Origin: Zygnema circumcarinatum
Taxonomy: Eukaryota > Streptophyta > Zygnematophyceae > Zygnematales > Zygnemataceae
Reading direction: 5' to 3'
Assembly: GCA_037447605.1 (NCBI GenBank)
Contig: CM074818.1
Span: 468,021 to 499,517 of the forward strand
DNA: 31,497 nucleotides
The translations under genes and the position numbers were made by a program. A model generated the notes under the pieces. That model was given only the letters and a program-made list of their open reading frames with translations, was not told where the DNA came from and did no database searches. Positions within the stretch are counted from its first letter, which is position 1. Every line of letters begins with the position of its first letter. Positions 18,370 to 28,729 of the stretch are shown in pieces.

Positions 18370-21068
18370 ATGCAGAGGGTTTCTTTATTTCTGGGCAGGA
18401 GGGGAAAATTTTTGTGGGGCAGAAATGAAAGTGGGTTTTTGGGGCGACGCGGAATGGTTACTTTTTTGGGGGCAGAATTGAAAAAAATTGAGGCGGAAAA
18501 GTCGATTTTGGAGCATGTAAGTATGTTTTTTTTGCTGCAAGTTGTGTAAATATTTTTAGGGTTTTTGATTTTTTCGCAGCCCATTTTTTAGTTTCTGGTT
18601 TTTGGGGTTTAGAATCACTTGAATTGAGTAAGGAGGGCATGTAATTTTGACTTTCATTTTATATTTTTTTTTTAGTGTAGGATAACTTTTAAGGATGAAA
18701 ATTCTCCTCTCCCTCTCTCTCCTCTCTCCCTCTCTCTCTCTCCTCTCCCTCTCTCCTCTCTTCCTCTCTAACTCCTCTCCCTCTCGCACCTCTCTCTCTC
18801 TCTCCTCTCCCTCTCTCACCTCTCTCTCTCTCTGGCCCTCTCTCTCTCTGTTCTCCCTTGCCCCTCTCTTCCTCCCTCTTCCTCTCCCCTCTCCTGACCC
18901 CTCTCCCGTATGACTATCTGCCGCCTCTCATCCCCTCTCTCTCCTCTCTCTCTCTCCACAGGCTTCAGCTCTCTCTCCTTTCCAGCGACACAGAGCCCAT
19001 TTGGAGCCCACGTGGCAGCCATGGCGGATCTCTCCTTCCTTCTCCTCCGCCGCCTCCCAAGAAGGAGAGAAGAAGGGTGCAGAGAATGGCAGTAACGCCA
19101 GGAATGGAGGCGCAGCAGCAGGAGGAAAGGGAGAGGGAGTGGGAGAGGAGGTAAGGGGGAGGAGGAGACAAGAGGAGGAGAGGGAGGAGAGGGAGTGTAG
19201 GAGTACGGAGAGGGTTGGGAGAGAACGATGGGAGAGAGTGGAGAGAAGTGGAGCGGGCGAGCGGCAGAGTGTGTGAGTGAGAGATAGAGAAAGAGCGAGG
19301 GAGGGAGAGCGGGAGATTAGAGAGTAAAAAGTAGCTGGAGAGGGCGAAAAGTGGAGGGCGTTACACAGATATCGAGAGAGAGAGAGAGAGAGAGCCCATC
19401 ACTCGCACTCCATCCTCTCCCATCATGTCTATGGCTCTCTCTATTCTTTCCCAACCTCTCGGTCTCCTCTCCCTGTGCAGGTGCGAGAGGGAGAGGCCTC
19501 CCCGGAGAAGGAGAGGGAGAAGGAAGAGGAGGAGGAGAGAGAGGATCTGATGGCTCTTTTGGCTCAGAGAGAGGTGGAGCTGCATGAGAAGACTGAATCC
19601 ATCGCCAATTTGAAGCAGATGGTGCTAAAGACAATGGACGAGATGGAAGCTCTGAGGGAGAGGACGAAGAGGGAGATCGACGCCAGCAAGAAATTCGCAG
19701 TGCAGGTAAACCCTAATTCTTAAACCCTGCCTTTAAATTTTCAAATGATATGGCCCTTCAAAATTCTGAAAACCCTAAGAAATTGTGAACGGGAAGGCGG
19801 GATCGGTATGGAAAAGATAGTTTTGGAGCGGGAGTCTCCTTTGAACCCTAAAAAGTAAAAGTTAAAAAGTTAAACCCTGACCCTAAACTCTCGAATTCTT
19901 GCCAATAACCGCTGAACCCTAAAAAGTTGATACCTGAACCCTAAAATTTCGAACCCCAAACCTTTCTATGTGAAGGGGTTTGCGACGGGGCTGTTGGACG
20001 TGGCGGACAATTTATCGAGAGCGCTTGAGGTGGTGCCGGAGGAGTACAGAGGGGGAGGGGGAGGGGGAGAGGGAGAGGGAGAGGGAGAGACTGCGAGGAA
20101 GCTTCTAAAGTCGCTGGTGGAGGGAGTGGTGATGACGGAGAAGCAGCTCCTGCAGGTCCCTCCCTTGGTCCTTCCGGGGACTTCCTTTGTTGGGAGAGGG
20201 AGAGGGGCCGGAGAGAGAGAGGGTAGTTCTTTTTGAAAAATTTCCATGATGGGTCTTTTTGATAATTATCTTGTTGGTTTGACTCTGTATTAAGATCTCC
20301 TCTCTCTCTTTCTCTCCCCCCATCACTTCTCCCTTGACATCGCCTTCCTTCTCCCTCCTCCCTTCTCTCTCACCGTCTTCCCCTCCCTCTCCCCTCTCCT
20401 ATCGCTTTCTTTGTCTATCTCTCCCCTCCCACTCTCTCCATCTCTCTCTCCCNNNNNNNNNNCCCTCCCTCCCCCTGCAGGTGTTCCACAAGCACGGGCT
20501 GCAGCCCATCCACCCTCTCGGCGAGCCCTTCGACCCTCACACCCACAACGCGCTCTTTGAGGTCGCCGACGCGCAGAGGCCGCCCGGGACCGTGGCCGCC
20601 GTCCTCAAGGCGAGGGCCGACCCGCCCTGCTGCTAGGGTTTAGGGTTAAGGGTTTAGGGGATAGGGTTTAGGGTTTCTGAAGCTTTCTCTACCTTAAAAC
20701 ATCCCTCCCTCAAAGCATGCGTCCCATCTGTCGCTCCCATTACCCCGTCCCCCTCTCCTCTCCCTCTCTCCCACCTTCCTACTCTTCCCCCCTGCTCCTC
20801 CCCTCCCCTCTCCCCTCCCCCCTCCCTCCCCTCCCTCTCTCCCTCCTCCCTCTGGGCATATTGACCCCTAACCCTCCCTCCCTCAACATCCCCTCTCCCC
20901 CACCCCTCCCTCTCCCCCTCCCCTTCTCTCCCCGTCTCCCTCCCTCTCCACAGTGACCTCTAACCCTCTCTCCCTCCCTCCCTCCCTCCCCTGCAGACGG
21001 GCTACAACCTGCACGGCCGCGTCATCCGTCCTGCTGACGTGGGAGTGGTCCGAGCCCCCTCTCCGTAG
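18370..21068 (+). CDS. MGE1: Mitochondrial GrpE nucleotide exchange factor (6 exons)
   Basis: GrpE is the nucleotide exchange factor of mitochondrial Hsp70: it releases ADP from the chaperone during import and folding. Exons: 18370-18516, 18962-19150, 19481-19705, 19976-20155, 20481-20609, 20997-21068; all junctions are phase 0, giving about 313 residues, normal for a plant mitochondrial GrpE. Exon 1 encodes an Arg-rich start (MQRVSLFLGRRGKFLWGRN), a good mitochondrial presequence. Residues 113-187 form the charged coiled coil with NLKQMVLKTMDEMEALRERT and DASKKFAVQ. Next come GLLDVADNLSRALEVVP, LLKSLVEGVVMTEKQLLQVF, HGLQPI, and at the end [32 protein letters not shown] insert lies inside exon 4. 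The last intron has a GC donor (AAG|GCGAGG). Exon 1 is supported by phase and composition only; a 10-base assembly gap lies in intron 4. Confidence 0.92.
18700..18960. repeat. CT-rich tract in GrpE intron 1
   Basis: CTCTCTCCTCTCC-type polypyrimidine runs to the acceptor CCACAG at 18956-18961. It serves as a very long pyrimidine tract before exon 2. Confidence 0.75.
19151..19400. repeat. GA-rich tract in GrpE intron 2
   Basis: GAGGAGAGGGAG-type purine repeats directly after the donor of exon 2, then GAGAGAGA near 19372-19394. The purine bias already starts inside exon 2, which ends in Gly/Glu codons. Confidence 0.7.
20292..20480. repeat. CT-rich tract with a 10-base assembly gap
   Basis: Polypyrimidine in GrpE intron 4 running into the acceptor CCCCCTGCAG at 20471-20480. 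Bases 20453-20462 are N: the assembly could not resolve the simple repeat, so its true length is unknown. Confidence 0.85.
20635..20996. repeat. GrpE intron 5: TTTAGGG block then CT-rich tract
   Basis: Short AGGGTTTAGGG repeats at about 20635-20680 are followed by a CTCCCTCC polypyrimidine tract from 20745 to the acceptor CTGCAG at 20991-20996. Confidence 0.7.
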
Positions 21069-21745
21069 TGTGAACGCGGCTGAGTGTTCGTCGTTATCTC
21101 ATTTTTCCTTTTTCTGTTTTGGGCCGAGTCTACGTCTGAACGGTTTAATGGCCCTTCCTTCCTTCCTTCCTTCCCGGCTCTCTGTATGGTCGTACACCTC
21201 CGCCCTATTGGGCGCACAACAAAAGAGAGAAAGGGAGACGTAGAGGGCGAGCGAGGGAGAGAGAGAGCGAGGGGGAGAGAGAGAGAGGGGGAGAGAGAGA
21301 GAGGGGGAGAGTGGAAGAGAGCGAGAGGGAGATAGAAAGAGAGGGCGAGGAGAAGAGAAAGAGAGACGGAGAGAAAAAGTCGTTTGCCTCATATTAACAA
21401 TTGATGGTACACATGGGAGGGCAGCTTGTGCATTGAGTCTCTATGTGATTTACAAAATATCGTTCTAAGCTACTCCGGAGCTTTAACTTCTTCCTCAAAA
21501 ACATTGCAAAACCCTACAAGCCTAAGAAACCGTTGACTTTGATATCGACCTCTTTGAAATCATCCGGGACTCAAAATATTAACAATCCCGGACAGTTATT
21601 CTTAAAGTAAAAAAAAAATGGCTATTCTAAGGCTCTGAAAAAAACTTCCGTTTTATTCTACATCGAAACCACATTCAAGAAAAAAAAAAGAAAAAAAAAA
21701 AATGCTCGTTTCTTATGTACACGGAGCTCATATGATGAGAGAAAT
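21069..21745. other. Convergent 3' region between GrpE and ITPK
   Basis: This holds a TTCC run near 21160-21175, a GAGAGGGGGAGA tract at about 21225-21385, and AT-rich sequence with A runs. On the minus strand AATAAA at 21657-21652, about 90 bp after the ITPK stop, is a candidate polyadenylation signal for that gene. No gene is seen. Confidence 0.55.
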
Positions 21746-23991
21746 TTATTTTTGTCGTTTTGTATGACTCTCCCAAACAGCTCGGAGAGCCTCCCAGAAG
21801 GCAGGCAGTGCCACGTCATCACTTACGTCCTTAAAGGAGGGAAAGTAGTTCACATCAATGATCACATGGTCCTTGGTTTGCCGATGCACCTGAGAGGGAG
21901 AGGGAGAGGGAGAGGGAGAGGAGAGGAGAGGGAGAGGGAGAGGGAGAGGAGAGGGAGAGGGAGAGGAGAGGAGAGGGAGAGGGAGAGGGAGGAGAGGGAG
22001 AGGAGAGGAGAGGGAGAGGGAGAGGGAGAGGGAGGAGGGAGAGGGAGGAGGGAGAGGGAGAGGGAGAGGAGAGGGAGAGGGAGGAGGGAGAGGGAGAGGG
22101 AGAGGAGAGGAGGAGAGGGAGAGGGAGAGGGAGAGGAGAGGAGAGGAGAGGGAGAGGGAGAGGAGAGGGAGAGGGAGAGGGAGAGGGAGAGGGAGAGGGA
22201 GAGTGGAGAGGAGAGGGAGAGGGAGAGGGAGAGGAGGAGAGGAGAGGGAGAGGGAGAGGGAGAGGGAGAGGGAGAGGGAGAGGGAGAGGAGAGGAGAGGA
22301 GAGGGAGAGGAGAGGAGAGGAGAGGGAGAGGGAGAGGAGAGGAGAGTGGAGAGGAGAGGGAGAGGGAGAGGAGAGGGAGGTGGAGAGGGAGAGGGAGAGG
22401 GAGAGGGAGAGGAGAGGAGAGGAGAGGAGGAGAGGGAGAGGAGAGGGAGAGGAGAGGAGGGAGAGGGAGAGGGAGAGGGAGAGGGAGAGGAGAGGAGAGG
22501 GAGAGGAGAGGGAGAGGGAGAGGGAGAGGGAGAGGAGAGGGAGAGGGAGAGGGAGAGGGAGAGGAGAGGGAGAGTGGAGAGGGAGAGGAGAGGGAGAGGG
22601 AGAGGGAGAGGGAGAGGGAGAGGGAGAGGGAGAGGAGAGGGAGGTGGAGAGGGAGAGGGAGAGGGAGAGGGAGAGGGAGAGGGAGAGGAAGAGGGAGAGG
22701 GAGAGCGAGGGAGAGAGAGGGAGGGGAGGAGAAGGGGGGAGGGGGCCATCAGTACATAGTAATCATCCTTCCCATGAAGTCGAAGTAAGAGACAACGAGA
22801 AAGGAGATGGAGCAAAGAGTTTCCAGTAAAGAAACACCCACAAAAGCATATTCAGATACAAAGAGAGAGAGAGAGAGTGGGGAAATTCATCTATTCAACA
22901 TATTGAAGGTAATCCTTTGAGGAGCTTACCACAACATCGAAGCCGATGAGAGTTAAGTTCAATTTTCTTTGAAGAAATCGAGCGGCTTCTTTCACAGATT
23001 CCATGTCCAGCTCGTTGTACGGATCAAAGGGAGGAGAGAGAGGAGAGGGAGAGGGAGAGGGAGAGGGAGAGGGAGGGACACTCCCTCCCAAAAGGCCTTC
23101 ACCAGTGAAAGATGTCGGAAGCGCTTTAAGGCTGCAAGGAAAAAAACTCTCCTTCAAATGCTTATTCAACCTTTTCCTTCCTTCAAATTCATTGCCCTTT
23201 AATACGAAATCAATATATGGAGTGGTTTCTCAGGAAAGGAAAAGTAAAGGGCACCTGTCAAACAGAAATACTGCAGGGAGGGGCTCTCCCGCAGTTCCCT
23301 CCTCCCTCCTGTGAGAGAGGGGGAGAGAGGGAGGGGCGTTGGGAGTGGACTTTCGGAGAGTAGTGAAGAGAGAGGAACCGATGCAATAACACTTGTGTTG
23401 AAAGGCTTCATGGTCAACATATTCCTGCTAGGGCCAAAAATACCCACTTAGAGAAACGTTTCCCTCTCTCCCTCTCTCCCACTCTCCCTCCCTCCACCCC
23501 TTCCTCCCCTCCCTGTCGTCCTCCCTCTCCTCTCCCTCTCTCTTCATTCCTTAACTCCCTCGTTCCCTCCCTACCAATTTAAGGAAACGTTCCTTCCGCC
23601 CCTCCCTCTCACCATCCCTCCCTCCCCTCCCTGTCTACATCCCTCCCCTCTCCCTGCCACTTCCTCCCGATCCCTCCTTCCTTTCCTCCCTCCCTCTATA
23701 CCTCCCCTCCCTGACTTCCTACCTCCCCTCTCCCTCCGTCTTCCTCTCATTCCTTCCTTCCCTCCCTACCCCCTTAGTGGTAGGCTCCTTCCTCCCCCTC
23801 CCTCCCTCCCCCAATCCCTCCCTCATGTCTCCAAAGCTCTTCTACCGCAAAGACAGATGAAATTCATCACTGCTATTTAAAAAAAAAAAAAGAAAAAGGG
23901 CGTTTCTGCCCACCTGTACCATGGCCGGCATCGGAACCTCCAAATTTTCAAAACCATCTTCACGCAGAACGACTGCCTGCACATGGGAACA

Positions 23992-24037
<46 letters not shown>

Positions 24038-27000
24038 TATATGAGATAGAGAGAAGAGAGAGATGGAGAAAGCGAAGTACAAGGGATAGAGAGGGAGAAG
24101 AAAGGGTGCGATCTCAGAGAGAGACAGATAGAGAGAGGAAAGTGGGAGTGCCCAAAGAGAGAGAGAGAAGGAATGGGCGAGAGCTCAAAGGATAGAGGAG
24201 AGAGAGGGAAAGGGAGAGGGAGAGGGAGAAGAGGGAGGAGGTAGGAGGGGTCCCCTGCCATAGTATGCGAATTCGGAGCTCCGCAGGCTATGAGTGGTTT
24301 CACTATGGCCGGAAAAGCCAATGCTCCGCTCCTTAATGCTTTTTTTAGAGAAGGGTCTGTTGGAGTTTTTATCTGAAAAATAGAAAATAAGAATCACACG
24401 TTAAATTTAGGTGAAAAAATAAGCTTATATATACCCCAATACATCTCAAAGACGGTTTTTTACTTAATCTTTCAGAAGGTAGGGATTTCAGATCAGATGA
24501 AGAGGCAAGAATGTGATTAATTCGAATCCAGATTTTTTTTCATAATATGCTTTTTTTCGGGGGGGGGTTTTTTTTTTTCAAATTTGAGGAGAAAAAGTAC
24601 CTCACAAGCACGGGGCGGCCGCACGATGCGAGCGAATGAGGTGGTGACACGTGGCAGGTCTTCGAGAAATTTCTGAATTTTGGAGCGGTCGAGAAGAGGG
24701 AGAATAGAAGGGATTGGATCCACAATGCAAATTTCTGGATGCGATTCGCAATATCTGGGAAAAGGAAAATGTTCATTTCAATTTCTTAAGGCATTTAAAA
24801 CAAACTATTTTTGTAAAGAAGGCACAATTCAAGGGTTGGTAAGACAAGCGAAACTTAGAGAGGTCGGTGGAGGCTATTGGTATCTTGTGGGAGCTTGGAA
24901 AGTAGTGATTGGAGAGTGAGAGCGAGAGGGAGAGAGAGGGAGAGTGAGGAGAGAGAAAGAGTGGCATGTAGTGAAGTTTAGTAGTCCTATAATGTAGCAT
25001 AAGCTCTCACTCTCCCTCTCTCTCCCTCCGTCCGTCTCTCTCACCATCTCTCACTCCCTCCCCCTATCTCTCGCCCTCTTTTTCTCTCTCCCTCCCTCTC
25101 TCCCCCTCCCTCTCGCCCTCCCCCTCTCTCTCCCTCTCTCCCTCCCTCCCTCCCTCTCTCCCTCTCTCCCTCACTCTCTCTCTTCCTCACTCTCCCTACC
25201 TCCCTCTCCCTCTCCCTCTCGCCCTTCCCACTCTCTCCCTCCCTCTCTCCCTCCCTCCCTCCTCCCTCTCCCGCTCGCCCTTCCCCCCTCTCTCTCCCTC
25301 CCCCTCCCCCCACTCACCCCCCCTCTCTCTCTCTCTCGTTCCCTTCCCCTCTCTCCCTCTCCTTCCCTCCCTCTCTCCCTTCCCCTCTCCAGCATGAAGG
25401 AAGTTAGAAAAGTATTTACCCCATTAGCCTCTTCATCCCATCCGAAAATTCAGCTCCCACACCGCCTCCTCTCTCCTCTCCCACTCCCACTCCCACCATC
25501 TCATCTGTCGCTTTGTGAAGCATCAAATCTACGCCGTCCATCTGCCGCTCCAACGGACGGCTCAGATCGATCGCTACAAAGCAAAGCCCCGCTTGCGAAG
25601 GATTCAAAGGAAGGGCTCCACGCTGCGGAAAACGACAAAAAAATGCCGAATTTCATTCGGTTAATTAAGCATCTTCAAAATTAAAGAAAATTACGATTAG
25701 AAATGTAATTATATAACTTCAATTCTTCGTCAAAAAATGCGATAAGAAAAAAGATATGCAAACCTTAAGAAAATCTTTTTCCCGGCTCCACTTCATAGAG
25801 TGCCCAACAATCAAAACGTGATTTTCGGGATTTAGCTGCAAAAGAAGCAAAAGTAGAAATAAAAAAAGGGAAGTGAGAAAGTAAAAACAAGAAATAACAA
25901 TAAAAATGAAAATGAAAGCATGAAATGAGAAAGCTTCAAATATTGTTGCGGTTTTGGGTTTAAGGCTTTATCTTCTGAGTTTTGGAGATGCAGAGATTGA
26001 GGGTTCAGGGTTAGTGTTAGGGTTAGGGTTAGATTTAGGGTTATGGTTACGATTAGGGTAAGGTTTAAGATTAAAACTAGGAATAAGATTAGGGTAAGAT
26101 TAAAATTAGGGTTAAGATTAGGGTTAGGGTTAAGATTAGAATTAGGGTTAAGATTAGGGTTAGGGTTAATACTAGAATTAGGGGTAAGATTAGGGTTAGG
26201 GTTAATATTAGAATTAGGGTTAAGATTAGAATTAGGGTTAAGATTAGAATTAGGGTTAAGATTAAAACTAGAAATAAGATTAGGGTTAGGGGTAAGATTA
26301 GGGTTAAGGTTAAGATTCGGGTTAGGATTAATATTAGAATTAGGGTTAAGATTAGGGTTAGGGTTAAGGTTAGGGTTAGGGTTAAGATTAGAATTAGGGT
26401 TAATATTAGGATTTTCTGCATATGAATGTCACCTTTTTGGTCGCTCTCGCGATGACACGTGGCACGTCCCCAAGTTCCTTCACTGTTTTCCATGACTTTC
26501 TCGGTGGCTCGCCTGTGAAACCCTAAATGGACATTAGAAACCCAAAAGTGCTATAACCTACATACAGAAACCTTGATAAAGTTAAGAATGTCACGAACCT
26601 CGATAATGTTAACGCACCTTCAGCAATCTGAATGACCTTCCAGCCCTGAGACTCCACCTCTGCCAAATCCTCACCATCTCCCTCTCCCACTCCCTCTCCC
26701 ACCCCCACTCCCTCTCCCTCTCCTGCCTTCACTACTACGGCAGTGAGGGAGGAAGGAAGGGCCCACTTCCCCTCCGTCTTCAGCGAGAGGAGAGCAGACT
26801 TCAGCGAAGGGCTTGGACACGTGGCAGCTCCCAAAAGGGATGCAAAATTAGGGCTAGGGTTAGAATTTGGGATCTCTTCCTGCACAGATGAGGGCGGAAC
26901 ATATGAACACATAGAAATAGAAGGAGATAGATGTTAATAATAGGGTTGTTGAGGATTTGAGTTTTGAACTGCTCTTTAAAACTTCTTTAGGGTTTATGAA

Positions 27001-27383
27001 GGTCTTTTCAAGTATAAAGTAAAGTCAAGTCGAGTCAAGTTTCATCGGAAGGAAGGGGAGATGAGTACTTGTGTTGAAATCTGCTCTTCATGCTCCTCCA
27101 TGCCACGTGGCAAGCATGCCTGCACATGAAAATAAACATGTTTGCATTCAAAATTTCAAATCAGACTCAAAAATACGTTATTTTTAGTAGATTAACTACC
27201 ACTTATTCTTGATGATTAGCTTTTTAGGGTTAACTGTAACTCTTTAAACATAATTTCTTTTAAGTTTCTGACCACGGGCATGTTCGCGAGAGCGAGTCGC
27301 TCCAGCAGCCGCGCGACGCTCTCTCTGTCGGCGCACTGCAAGGCGGAGGCAGTGAAGATGATGCCCTCCACTGCACCCGCCAT
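21746..27383 (-). CDS. ITPK4: Inositol polyphosphate 5/6-kinase, ITPK4 type (13 exons)
   Basis: An ATP-grasp kinase that phosphorylates soluble inositol phosphates on the route to phytate. Exons in gene order: 27383-27276, 27119-27069, 26879-26618, 26512-26433, 25835-25764, 25622-25420, 24754-24601, 24372-24259, 23976-23914, 23424-23379, 23254-23206, 23131-22930, 21889-21746. All phases agree, giving about 515 residues, near the usual plant ITPK4 length. Motifs: N-terminal extra domain (1-167); [20 protein letters not shown] (about 175); [16 protein letters not shown] (about 205); [41 protein letters not shown] (about 330); [19 protein letters not shown] (to 468); and [13 protein letters not shown] (about 474-487). 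The Asp of GFDV and the Asp and Asn of DVN are the expected metal ligands. The exon at 24259 uses a GC donor. Exon 11 (23254-23206) is shorter and less family-like than expected and is the least sure. Confidence 0.93.
21891..22738. repeat. Giant (GAGAGG)n tract in the last ITPK intron
   Basis: About 850 bp of almost uninterrupted GAGAGG/GGAGAG hexamers on the plus strand, CTCTCC in the sense direction of the gene. It reaches to the acceptor CTCTCAG of the last exon. The open frames of over 300 codons inside are a by-product of composition. Confidence 0.92.
23460..23832. repeat. CT-rich tract in ITPK intron
   Basis: CCCTCCCTC-type polypyrimidine on the plus strand, purine-rich in the sense of ITPK, between the exons at 23379-23424 and 23914-23976. 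It includes a repeated phrase AAACGTT..CCCTCC near 23454 and 23583. Confidence 0.75.
23990..24242. repeat. GA-rich tract in ITPK intron
   Basis: (GA)n of about 40 bases followed by degenerate GAGAGA sequence, in the intron that starts with the GC donor at 24258. Pyrimidine-rich in sense, running to the acceptor at 23977. Confidence 0.75.
24912..25392. repeat. GA then CT low-complexity tract in ITPK intron
   Basis: A short GA-rich part (24912-24962) is followed after about 45 bp by 390 bp of CTCCCTC polypyrimidine (25005-25392). It lies between the exons at 24601-24754 and 25420-25622. Confidence 0.75.
25985..26415. repeat. Degenerate telomere-type array, GGGTTAGATTA register
   Basis: TTAGGGTTAAGATTAGAATTAGGG-like repeats on the plus strand, a mix of TTAGGG hexamers with TTAGAA and TTAAGA variants. 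It fills the ITPK intron between the exons at 25764-25835 and 26433-26512, and reads CCCTAA in the gene's sense direction. Confidence 0.85.
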
Positions 27384-27440
27384 GGCTTTCTCTCTTTCTC
27401 TCTCTCGCTCTCTCGCTCTCTCTCGGTCTCTGTCTCTCTT

Positions 27441-27472
<32 letters not shown>

Positions 27473-27667
27473 TCTTCCTCTCTCTTTTTCTCTCTCTCTC
27501 GTCCGATCTCCCTTTTTCCCTCCCTCTCTCTCGCTCTCTTCCTCTCTCCCTTCCTCTCTCGCTCTCTTTTAGTCTCTTTCCCTCTCTCTCGCTCTCTCTA
27601 CTTCACGAAACCCTAAAAGTTTTTCGAATATTCTGAAAAAAAGTATCTGAATTCCGTCAAGTCTTTA
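27384..27667 (-). promoter_or_regulatory. ITPK upstream region with CT tract and TTTAGGG block
   Basis: CTCTCTTTCTCT repeats occupy about 27386-27600, directly before the start codon in genome coordinates, so the leader is GA-rich in sense. AAACCCTAAAAG at about 27608-27620 reads as TTTTAGGGTTT on the coding strand, about 230 bp upstream of the ATG. Confidence 0.5.
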
Positions 27668-28729
27668 GGAAAATGATACAGGCGCCCCACTTTCTGGATA
27701 TCCGCACCCCCTTTCGGGAAAAAATTTGTACTTTCATTTTGGCTAATCACGCCCCCCCCTTGGATCTTTCGGGAGGAGAGATCTTGTAGACAATCGGACC
27801 CCGCGCCTCGCGCGCAGGATCCGACTGTGCACCGACGTACGGCGCCGCGCATCGCGGCGCGGCCCGCGAGATGCGGCGAGCCTACGGAAATTTTGTCCTC
27901 ACCTGACCCTTTTGGGTCAGAGGTTGCGACGTGGCAGTCTACCATTGGACAGCCCTGCTGCCGGTCCCCCATGCCGAATTGCCGATACAGTGGACCCCCA
28001 TAATATTGTCCACCTTGTACAGTGAGTCCCCAAGAAATTCGCCCCGATTTTGCCGAAACCACCTTTTTGTACGGTAACTCAATGTTAACGTATTAGGGAT
28101 GTTAACCTAACCTGACCTATTCTCCAAAATAAAATCTGTTAATCGGAACGGATTTTAAACATGGGTCACGCTTTTACGCTGTACGGTAAGTACGAATAGA
28201 ATCTCTAAATCGTACGGTATAGGTACGGTACCAATAGAAACTCGTGTATCTAAAGTACGGTACGATACGATACGATACGATACATACAGACAGACATGAA
28301 CTCTAACATAATATCGCTCGCCTATTGGTAACACGGACCATATATTTGCAAATTGCAATATTTTCGCCCAGTAGTTGCCGAAACCATGACGAAAATATTA
28401 TGGGGTCCACTGTATCGGCATGGGGGGCCGGCAGCAGGGCTGTCCAATGGTAGACTGCCACGTCGCAACCTCTGACCCAAAAGGGTCAGGTGAGGACAAC
28501 GTTTCCGTAGGCTCGCCGCATCTCGCGGGCCGCGCCGCGATGCGCGGCGCCGTACGTCGGTGCACGGTCGGATCCTGCGCGCGAGGCGCGGGGTCCGATT
28601 GTCTACAAGATCTCTCCTCCCGAAAGATCCAAGGGAGGGGGGGGGCGTGATTAGCCAGAATGAAAGTACAGTTTTTTTCCCGAAAGGGGGCGCGGATATC
28701 CAAAAAGTGGGGCGCCTGTATCATTTTCC
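27668..28729. mobile_element. Foldback transposable element, copy 2 (with nested insertion)
   Basis: It has the same ends and arms as the element at 17236-17821. The arms are about 27668-27985 and 28415-28729, both complete and near-perfect inverted copies. Flanking 8-mers are AGTCTTTA and AGTTTTTA (7 of 8 match), a likely target duplication. Short frames in the arms are shared by all four arm copies because the DNA is shared, not because a protein is conserved. The element sits directly upstream of the gene at 28945, with only about 215 bp between them. Confidence 0.88.
27988..28412. mobile_element. Nested TA-flanked transposon, Tc1/mariner-pogo-like MITE
   Basis: A 425-bp segment inside the loop of foldback copy 2. 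It begins CAGTGGACCCCCATAATATT and ends with the complement of CAGTGGACCCCATAATATTT, and is flanked on both sides by TA. Removing it with one TA leaves a clean palindromic loop (GCCGATATCGGC). CAGT ends with a TA duplication are typical of pogo/mariner-type miniature elements. It carries no transposase. GTAC-rich sequence lies inside (about 28180-28280). Confidence 0.82.

Noticed and set aside
21752-22815. Open frames of 335 and 317 codons on opposite strands
   Set aside because: They are the GAGAGG hexamer tract read as Glu/Arg/Gly or Ser/Pro/Leu repeats; the tract lies in an intron of ITPK.
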